Source: Acidimicrobiaceae bacterium (GTDB taxonomy: Bacteria > Actinomycetota > Acidimicrobiia > Acidimicrobiales > UBA8190). Taken from it: a stretch of 64,000 nucleotides of DNA. Positions 54,754-64,000 of the stretch are shown one piece after another; the stretch's first letter is position 1; every line of letters begins with the position of its first letter. Where the stretch lies: the NCBI GenBank assembly GCA_003151475.1, contig PLXQ01000021.1, forward strand, positions 43,009-107,008. Reading direction: 5' to 3'. Under the pieces are notes generated by a model, which had not been told where the DNA came from, did no database searches, and saw only the letters and a list, made by a program, of their open reading frames with translations. The position numbers were made by a program, and so were the translations under genes.

Positions 54754-55733
54754 ACCAGCTCCGCCTTGACCCCCTCACCGGACGGTGGGTAGTCGTCAGC
54801 ATCGACAGGGCTGAGCGCCCCGATCGTTTCGCCCCCCGGACCGCCCCCGTCCAGGCCGACACCACGCAGCCCTGCCCCTTCTGCGCCGGCAACGAGGGAT
54901 CGACCGCCCCCGCCCTCGAGACCTACGGATCGTCGGGCTCCTGGTTGGTCCGCGTCGTCCCCAACCTCTACCCGGCCTTCGCCGGTGACCACCCATTCGT
55001 GGTGGAACACCGCGGCCCCGTCTACACCCAGGCCACGGCGGGCGGCATCCACGAAGTCCTCGTCCTCTCCCCTGAGCACGACAACGGTTGGGACCGTCTC
55101 TCCGACGAACAGTCCGGCCTCGTCATGGCCGCCATCCGCGACCGCATCGAGGAGCACTCGAACGTCCCCGGTCTCCGCTACAGCCAGGCCATCGTGAACG
55201 CCGGGCGCGAGGCCGGGGCATCGATCGAGCATCCCCACGGGCAGCTTCTCGGCATGTCCTTCGTCCCGCGCGAGCTAGCCGAGGAGCAAGCGGGCTTCGC
55301 CCGCTTCGCCGGCCGCTGCCTGCTCTGCACCACGGTGGACGCCGAGGAGGACGCCGGCTACCGCGTCGTCTACGCAGATGACCGTGTCCTGGTCATCTGC
55401 CCCTTCTGGAGCGGCACCCCCTTCGAGATGCTGGTCATCCCCCGCAACCACGATCCGCATCTGCACCGCTCCAGCCCCGCCGATCTCATGGCCGTGGGCC
55501 GCTCGTTGCGCACGGTCCTGGCCCAGCTGCGCGAGCGCTGCGGCGACGTGGCCTACAACCTGGTCTTCCACTCGGCGCCCTACCGCGCCCCGGAGCCGTA
55601 CCACTGGCACGTCCACATCTGGCCGAAGCTCACCACCCAGGCCGGCTTCGAGCTGGGCACCGGGGTCCTCATCAACATCGTGGCCCCCGAACAGGCCACC
55701 GAAGAGCTCCGCGTCGCCGTTCCCGCCCGCTAG
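54750..55733 (+). CDS. galT: Galactose-1-phosphate uridylyltransferase
   Basis: A 327-residue HIT-superfamily enzyme that exchanges UMP between UDP-glucose and galactose-1-phosphate. The active site is IEHPHGQLLG, with the second His of HPH as nucleophile. CPFC and its partner residues form a zinc site, and HWHVHIWPK supplies the C-terminal His motif. The start ATG 54750 gives MNQLRLDPLTGRWVVVS, a normal family N-terminus. The Shine-Dalgarno sequence is poor (GGGGGA), so translation may be coupled to the short frame upstream. No galK or galE is in the window. Confidence 0.93.
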   Translation: MNQLRLDPLTGRWVVVSIDRAERPDRFAPRTAPVQADTTQPCPFCAGNEGSTAPALETYGSSGSWLVRVVPNLYPAFAGDHPFVVEHRGPVYTQATAGGIHEVLVLSPEHDNGWDRLSDEQSGLVMAAIRDRIEEHSNVPGLRYSQAIVNAGREAGASIEHPHGQLLGMSFVPRELAEEQAGFARFAGRCLLCTTVDAEEDAGYRVVYADDRVLVICPFWSGTPFEMLVIPRNHDPHLHRSSPADLMAVGRSLRTVLAQLRERCGDVAYNLVFHSAPYRAPEPYHWHVHIWPKLTTQAGFELGTGVLINIVAPEQATEELRVAVPAR

Positions 55734-55753
55734 AGCCGTCCCCCACACGCAAC

Positions 55754-55772
55754 CGGCCCGAGGCTCGGGCCG
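55754..55772. terminator. Perfect hairpin between galT and PPi-pfk
   Basis: CGGCCCGA, loop GGC, TCGGGCCG: an 8-bp stem between the convergent galT and phosphofructokinase genes. It is likely bidirectional; no T run on either side. Confidence 0.6.
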
Positions 55773-55797
55773 CCGCCGGACTCGACGGGCCGGAAAC

Positions 55798-56847
55798 TCA
55801 GCCGAGGAACACCCCGGCCACATCGCGGTACAGCGCCAGGTCGACGGTCTTCACCTCGGCCACGGCCACGGCGATGGGCACCCGGACGATCTCGCCGCAG
55901 CGCAGCGCCACCATCGTGCCGAACGCCCCGTCGTGGACGCCGGCCACGGCGGCCACGCCGAAGCGGGTGGCGAGAACCCGATCGAATGCCGTCGGGGTCC
56001 CGCCGCGCTGGACATGGCCGAGGGTCGTCACCCGGGCCTCGAACCCCGTCCGCCTCTCCAGCTCGTCGGCCAGCCAGCTGCCGATCCCTCCCAGCCGGGC
56101 GTGGCCGAACGGGTCGACCGACGAGCTCGCCCTGGCCCTCTGCGCCGACTCGGCATCGGCCCCGGCGACGGGGACGGCCCCTTCGGAAATCACGACGATG
56201 GACGAGAATTGGTTTCCGGCGTGCCGCCGCGTCAACCTCTCGCACACGGCCTCGAGGTCGAACGGCACCTCAGGCACGAGGATCTCGGCCGCCCCTCCGG
56301 CCATGCCGGCGTGGGTGGCGATCCAGCCCGCATGACGACCCATCACCTCGCACACGATGACCCGGTGGTGCGACTCGGCCGTCGTTCGCAACCGGTCGAT
56401 GGCATCGGTGGCGATCTGCACGGCGGTGTCGAATCCGAAGGTGACCTCGGTCCCGGCCAGGTCGTTGTCGATGGTCTTGGGCACACCGACAATCGGCACC
56501 CCGTGGGCGCCCAGCCGGTTGGCCACCCCGAGCGTGTCCTCACCGCCGATGGCCACCAGGGCGTCGATCCCCCGTGCCGCCAGCGTGGACAGCACCATCT
56601 GCGGCCCGTCCTCGGTGGCGAAGGGATTGGTCCGCGACGTTCCCAGGATGGTTCCCCCGATGGGCATGATGTCGCGACAGCGTTCGACGCTCAGCGCCTC
56701 GGCAGTGTTTTGGAGGACACCCTTCCAACCGTCCAGGAAGCCGATGCTCTCGTCACCGTGGAGGCTCTCTCCGGTGAGCACCACGGCCCGGATCACGGCA
56801 TTCAACCCCGGACAGTCACCTCCTCCGGTGAGGATCCCGATCCGCAC
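55798..56847 (-). CDS. 6-phosphofructokinase, probably pyrophosphate-dependent
   Basis: A 349-residue PFK. The phosphoryl-donor motif is GGEDT (101-105): Asp104 stands where ATP-dependent enzymes have Gly, and Lys124 follows in PKTIDND. The Asp104/Lys124 pair is the mark of PPi-dependent enzymes, as in the actinobacterial Amycolatopsis PFK; ATP-dependent Streptomyces enzymes have GGEGT. It would phosphorylate fructose 6-phosphate reversibly, sparing ATP. GTG 56847 starts it 11 bases after the maltokinase-like stop, so it is the last gene of the treS operon. Confidence 0.9.
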   Translation of the reverse strand: MRIGILTGGGDCPGLNAVIRAVVLTGESLHGDESIGFLDGWKGVLQNTAEALSVERCRDIMPIGGTILGTSRTNPFATEDGPQMVLSTLAARGIDALVAIGGEDTLGVANRLGAHGVPIVGVPKTIDNDLAGTEVTFGFDTAVQIATDAIDRLRTTAESHHRVIVCEVMGRHAGWIATHAGMAGGAAEILVPEVPFDLEAVCERLTRRHAGNQFSSIVVISEGAVPVAGADAESAQRARASSSVDPFGHARLGGIGSWLADELERRTGFEARVTTLGHVQRGGTPTAFDRVLATRFGVAAVAGVHDGAFGTMVALRCGEIVRVPIAVAVAEVKTVDLALYRDVAGVFLG

Positions 56848-56858
56848 CGCTCAGACCG

Positions 56859-58168
56859 TCATCGTGGTTGCCGGGAGAGCCGGGCGGCGACCCTTTCGAG
56901 CTCGAAGGCGCTCACAAGCACCCGCACCGCTTCGCGACCGGGAGGAACGAGCCCGCTGATCCCGGCCACACCCAGATAGCCGGCGAAGAAGGCCTGCCGG
57001 TTCCGCTGCTCCCACGCCTGGGCTAGCTCCCCGAGACCTTCCCGTCCGCTCGGATCGCGCTCGCTGGCGGCGTCGGCCGCCACCGCCCCGAGAGACCACA
57101 ACAGGTCGGCCACGTCGGCCAGAGGGGACCGAAAGAAAGCGCCGTCGTCCGATGCCACGGCCCCGGCCGTGGTGGCCGGTTTTCCGATGGGCGAGAAGTC
57201 CGTCACGTACCAGCCCTGCTCGGTCCGAGCCACCCGGCCGATATGGAAATCGCCATGCGTCCGGATGGCATGACAGGGCACGGTCAGCCCCCGCAGCTGC
57301 TCGAGCAGCACGGCCACGTCGGGCCGTTCGAGCAGCATCGGCGCCACGGGCCGCACCGCTTCCTCGATGGCATCGGCCCACGCCTTCACATCGCCGGGCC
57401 GGCGGCCGAAAGCCTGGTCGAGCCCCAGGTGCATCCGGGCCGTCATGGTCCCAAGCCGATGGGCCTCGGCGCCGAAGTCTCCGCCGGCCAGCTCGGGCGG
57501 TCCCCCCGAGGCATAGAGATCGCGCACCGAGGTCACGGCCAGGGCCCGCCCCGAGGAGGCGCCGGCCAGGAATTCCTGGACGATCCCGAGCTCGCGCCCG
57601 CCCCGGCGCCACACGGCCACGGGGGCGGCGATGTGATTGAACCCCACCTCGTCGAGAGCAAGCAGCAGAACGAGCCCGGCCCGCTGTCCCTCGACCAGCT
57701 CGGTGAACACGGTGAAGGCCAGACGGTCCTCCAGGGCCAGGGTCACCGACTCCGGTCGGTGGCGGATCTGCCGCACCCGGCTGGGATCGGCTTCCAGGGA
57801 CACGGCGTGCCACAGAAGGGCGGTCACGATCTCGGCATCGTACAGCGCGTCGAAAGCCACAGCCAGACCGTCGTCGTCCTCGAACACCCCGAGCACCGGA
57901 TCCTCGTCCCCGGCGATGAACTTCGTCTCGCTCCCGGGTTCGCGCAGACCCAACGGCAGGTGGATCGTCCGTTCGCCGACCCGAGCGACGACGTCGAGAA
58001 TCCCCGGCCGACCCCGGCTCAAGAACTCGGCCTCGAGCAATTCGACAGGGCCACCGCTCTCCTCGCCGCCGGCACTGCGCGCCAGATGAGCAGAGACGAT
58101 CTCGACCAGCGCGGCGCGCGCGCTGTCGGTCAGCTTGCCGGCGCCCGTATCGGTTCTTTCCGTCGGCG

Positions 58169-58172
<4 letters not shown>
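56859..58172 (-). CDS. Maltokinase-like phosphotransferase
   Basis: A 437-residue kinase of the aminoglycoside/maltokinase fold. The catalytic site is THGDFHIGRV, with Asp308, and TDFSP, with Asp325 as the metal-binding Asp. In canonical maltokinases the second motif is DFEGEP; here it is DFSPIGKP, so it is a divergent member. Its neighbour treS produces maltose, which a maltokinase would phosphorylate for the GlgE glycan pathway. The start overlaps the treS stop (ATGA). No glgE is in the window. Confidence 0.83.
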
Positions 58173-60079
<1,907 letters not shown>

Positions 60080-60105
60080 CGTTCAGCGACGGCCGGACAG
60101 CGCCA

Positions 60106-60912
60106 TCAGCGGCCGGTGAACCGGGCGCGTCCGGGGCCGTGCTCGAGAAAGGAGGCGACCCCGGCGCGGGCGTCGGCCGTGTCGAACACGGTCACGAAGG
60201 CCGAGGCCTCGTCGTCGAGCCCCGGTCGCAGCGCCGTCTCGAGAGACGAGTCGATCACCCCCTTGGCCAGGGACTGGGCCACGAGCGGCCCGCGGGCGAG
60301 CTCACCGGCCAGTCGCAGCGCCTCGTCGAGCACCTCGGCCGCCGGCACCACCCGGTCGGCCAGACCGATCCGCAGGGCTTCGTCGGCCCCGACCTGTCGT
60401 CCCGTCAAGATGATGTCCTTGGCCCGTGCCGGCCCGACCAGCCGGGGCAACCGCTGGGTGGCCCCCCCACCGGGGATGATCCCGAGCAGGATCTCCGGTT
60501 GGCCGAGCTTGGCGTTGTCGGCCACCACCCGCAGGTCACAGGCCAGCGCCAGCTCGAGGCCCCCGCCGAGGGCGTAGCCCGTGATCGCGGCGATGGTGAC
60601 CGACGGCACGGCCGAGATGGCCAGCGTGGCGCCGTGGAAACTCTCGGCCACGAGGGCCGGGGCTCCCGGCTCGGTGAACTCGCTGACATCGGCGCCGGCG
60701 GCGAAGATCCGCTCCCCACCCCAGAGGACGACCGCCCCCGGCGGGTCATCGGCCAGCGCCGACATCGCCGCCTTCACCTGACCGAGCATTGACGTCGACA
60801 GCGCGTTCATCTTGGGCCGGTTGAGCCGCACAAGCGCCACACCGTCGGCGCGCCGGTCGACGACGACGAAATCGTCCTCCCGCCCCCCTGACCGATCGGC
60901 GTCGACCATCAT
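60106..60912 (-). CDS. Enoyl-CoA hydratase
   Basis: A 268-residue crotonase. ALVRLNRPKMNAL and FAAGADVSEF form the CoA pocket and oxyanion hole, AITGYALGGGLELALACDLRV the second oxyanion glycine, and GQPEILLGIIPGGGATQRLPR contains the catalytic Glu of the usual hydratase. It should add water to trans-enoyl-CoA in beta-oxidation. ATG 60912 is chosen; ATG 60909 follows at once. It is unrelated in detail to the crotonase at 26046, which lacks this Glu. It lies 26 bases before the treS stop side on the same strand, after meaB. Confidence 0.92.
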   Translation of the reverse strand: MMVDADRSGGREDDFVVVDRRADGVALVRLNRPKMNALSTSMLGQVKAAMSALADDPPGAVVLWGGERIFAAGADVSEFTEPGAPALVAESFHGATLAISAVPSVTIAAITGYALGGGLELALACDLRVVADNAKLGQPEILLGIIPGGGATQRLPRLVGPARAKDIILTGRQVGADEALRIGLADRVVPAAEVLDEALRLAGELARGPLVAQSLAKGVIDSSLETALRPGLDDEASAFVTVFDTADARAGVASFLEHGPGRARFTGR

Positions 60913-60968
60913 CCGCGCACCGTACCCCGAACATCGGGCGAAGCGGTGCCTGAGACCCCCCACCTGCG

Positions 60969-61988
60969 TCAGTTCGCCGCCCGCCGTCCGGAGTCGTCGC
61001 CCACGTGAGCCAGGAGCTTCTCGGCTGCCTCATAGGGATCGAGCCGGTGCTCGACGACGTCCTCGTCGAGCTCGGCGTAGAGCGGTTGCGACGCCAGCCG
61101 GTCGATCTCCACCTCGATCCGGGCCCGCAGAACGAGACGGAATTCGCGCCGCAGGCGCTGGCGCCGCGACGGCTCCAGCAGCCCGGCACCGACCAGGAAG
61201 GCCCGGTGACGCCCGATCTCGGCCCACAGGGCGTCGACGCCTTCTCCCGTGGTCGACACCGTCTCCAAGATGGGCGGTCGCCAGTCCCCGGGTGTGGACA
61301 GGTCGAGCATCTGCTCGAGATCACGGCGCGACTGGCCCGCCCCGGGCATGTCCGCCTTGTTGATCACGAAAATGTCGGCCGTTTCCAACAGCCCGGCCTT
61401 GTTGGCCTGGATGGAGTCACCCCACTTGGGATTGACGACGACCACGGTGGTATCGGTGGCCGAGGCCACCTCGACCTCCACCTGGCCCACGCCGACCGTT
61501 TCCACCAGGACGAGGGGCATGCCGGCGGCGGCAAACAGCCGGATGGCCTCGGGAACGGCCAGGGCCAGCCCGCCCAGGTGGCCGCGCGAGGCCATGGAGC
61601 GGATGAAGACGCCGGTGTCGAGGTCATGGCCCTGCATCCGGACCCGGTCGCCGAGGATGGCCCCACCGGAGAACGGCGACGTCGGGTCGATGGCGAGCAC
61701 GGCGAGCTGGGCCACACCGGCGCCGCGGGCGGCGGTGATAAGGCGGTCGGTGAGAGTGGACTTCCCCGCTCCCGGAGCCCCCGTGATGCCCACGGTGTCG
61801 GCCTCGGTCCCGTGCCGGTAGGCGAGAGCGGCGGCGGCGCGACCGTCAGGACCGCCGCGCTCGGCGGCCGAGAGAAGCCGGGCCAGCGCCCGGCGGTCCC
61901 CCTGGCGGGCCGCTTCCAGCAGGGCCTCGACGTCGAGGGTCCCCGAGCGGTCGGAAAGGGGATCGCCGGTGGCAGGGATGGACGTCAT
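60969..61988 (-). CDS. meaB: Methylmalonyl-CoA mutase-associated GTPase MeaB
   Basis: A 339-residue G3E GTPase that guards and reactivates B12-dependent acyl-CoA mutases. Walker A is GAPGAGKST (about 70-78), VETVGVGQVEVEVA holds the switch/Mg region, and NKADMPGA the base-recognition NKxD. Its client, an acyl-CoA mutase, is encoded 1.4 kb upstream on the same strand, beyond murA. GTG 61991 directly precedes ATG 61988. Confidence 0.95.
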   Translation of the reverse strand: MTSIPATGDPLSDRSGTLDVEALLEAARQGDRRALARLLSAAERGGPDGRAAAALAYRHGTEADTVGITGAPGAGKSTLTDRLITAARGAGVAQLAVLAIDPTSPFSGGAILGDRVRMQGHDLDTGVFIRSMASRGHLGGLALAVPEAIRLFAAAGMPLVLVETVGVGQVEVEVASATDTTVVVVNPKWGDSIQANKAGLLETADIFVINKADMPGAGQSRRDLEQMLDLSTPGDWRPPILETVSTTGEGVDALWAEIGRHRAFLVGAGLLEPSRRQRLRREFRLVLRARIEVEIDRLASQPLYAELDEDVVEHRLDPYEAAEKLLAHVGDDSGRRAAN

Positions 61989-62050
61989 CACGGGCGACCG
62001 AGCGTAGGAGAGCCCACCGGGATCGGAAAATCGACCGTCGGACGACGCCG

Positions 62051-63388
<1,338 letters not shown>

Positions 63389-63442
63389 GGAATCAGTATG
63401 ACCGGACCCAGGCGACCAAGGAACGATGGCGGCGGGGACCGG

Positions 63443-64000
63443 TCAGACGACGGGATCCTCGGCCCAGCGACCGAAAACGGCCGACAGCGCGCCCACGATC
63501 TCGCCCACCGTGGCGTAGGCGCGCACGGCGTCGAGGATGGCGGGCATCAGATTGACCTCGGACACAGCGGCGTCCGCTCCCACGCGCGCCAGCGTCTCGT
63601 CGACGGCGGCGGGGGACCGGCGCTGGCGTACACCGGCCAACCGCTTCTGCTGGGCTTCTTCCACCTCGGGACCGATCTGCAAAGTGGGCGGGGCCGGCTC
63701 TTCGTTTCCCTCGGTGAAGGCGTTCACGCCCACGACCACACGGCGCCCCGATGCCACCTTGCGCTGGAAGAGGTACGCGGCGTCGGCGATCTCACCCTGG
63801 AACCAGTTGGTCTCGATCCCGTGCAGCACGCCGTTCAGGATGGAACCGTCGCCCCACTCGTCGAGACGGGCGAAGATGGCCTCGGCCTGGCTCTCGATCT
63901 CGTCCGTCAACGATTCCACGAACCACGATCCACCCAGAGGATCGGCCACCGACGTCACACCCGTTTCGTGCGCCAGCACCTGCTGGGTGCGCAGCGCGAT
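63443..64000 (-). CDS. Methylmalonyl-CoA mutase-type large subunit, C-terminal part
   Basis: The open frame runs off the window at 64000 and shows 185 residues. It starts IALRTQQVLAHETGV, the conserved end of the acyl-CoA mutase barrel, continues with PLGGSWFVESLTDEIE and GGVNAF-type residues (VVVGVNAFTEGNE), and ends at TGA. It is the catalytic barrel's end without a B12-binding domain, so the cobalamin domain should be a separate subunit, as in the methylmalonyl-CoA mutase family with MeaB. MeaB is encoded downstream. Whether it acts on methylmalonyl-, ethylmalonyl- or isobutyryl-CoA cannot be told. Confidence 0.85.
   Translation of the reverse strand: MALRTQQVLAHETGVTSVADPLGGSWFVESLTDEIESQAEAIFARLDEWGDGSILNGVLHGIETNWFQGEIADAAYLFQRKVASGRRVVVGVNAFTEGNEEPAPPTLQIGPEVEEAQQKRLAGVRQRRSPAAVDETLARVGADAAVSEVNLMPAILDAVRAYATVGEIVGALSAVFGRWAEDPVV

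Overview
The window is a high-GC, gene-dense chromosomal stretch from an actinobacterium. WhiB, a mycothiol-dependent maleylpyruvate isomerase-like protein, an F420-type luciferase-like oxidoreductase, an SCO6745-type protein, a PASTA-domain Ser/Thr kinase, a MurA with Asp in place of the catalytic Cys, and a GGEDT-type PPi phosphofructokinase all point there. The mix of thiolase-like, SCP-2, enoyl-CoA hydratase, P450 and MeaB/mutase genes fits an Acidimicrobiia-like lineage, but that placement is inference. I see no rRNA, tRNA, CRISPR array, insertion sequence or prophage. Most genes lie on the minus strand, often in tightly coupled ATGA/GTGA-overlapping operons.

Region by region: 1-7.7 kb has an L,D-transpeptidase tail, a thiolase-like protein, a frameshifted flavin reductase, whiB, a zinc alcohol dehydrogenase, the TldD/PmbA pair and a mycothiol-enzyme-like protein. 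7.7-12.8 kb has a Tat-exported glycosidase-like protein, an Imm35-like protein, small membrane and secreted proteins and a lipoprotein. 12.9-16.5 kb is the ilvB-ilvN-ilvC operon, preceded by a readable branched-chain leader peptide and terminator hairpin. 16.6-19.1 kb has an SGNH hydrolase and a Tat-type flavin amine oxidase. 19.2-26.8 kb is an accessory zone: DUF1801, a truncated VOC gene, an ECF sigma factor with a SnoaL tail flanked by two matching promoters, DinB, quinone reductase, MBL hydrolase, DUF1330, LLM oxidoreductase and enoyl-CoA hydratase. 26.9-30.0 kb is an operon of a small unknown protein, a DyP peroxidase and a P450. 30.1-34.6 kb has two convergent class III cyclase-domain proteins separated by the decayed 3' end of an enoyl-CoA hydratase.

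34.6-42.1 kb is an eight-gene minus-strand operon (alpha/beta hydrolase, gatC, gatA, gatB, rhodanese, ilvD, DUF664, SCO6745-like). 42.2-54.4 kb has SCP-2, an MFS exporter, an SDR, a D12-class DNA methylase, a phosphoribosyltransferase, a Cys-rich protein, the PASTA kinase, ligA, mnmA, a cysteine desulfurase and a membrane protein. 54.6-64 kb has galT, then treS, a maltokinase-like gene and PPi-pfk as a carbohydrate operon, then enoyl-CoA hydratase, meaB, murA and the 3' part of an acyl-CoA mutase.

The most informative signals are regulatory or evolutionary: the ilv attenuator, the paired ECF-type promoters implying autoregulation, the enoyl-CoA hydratase remnant overprinting a cyclase tail, a P450 lacking the I-helix acid beside a DyP peroxidase, and active-site substitutions in MurA, PFK and both cyclases.
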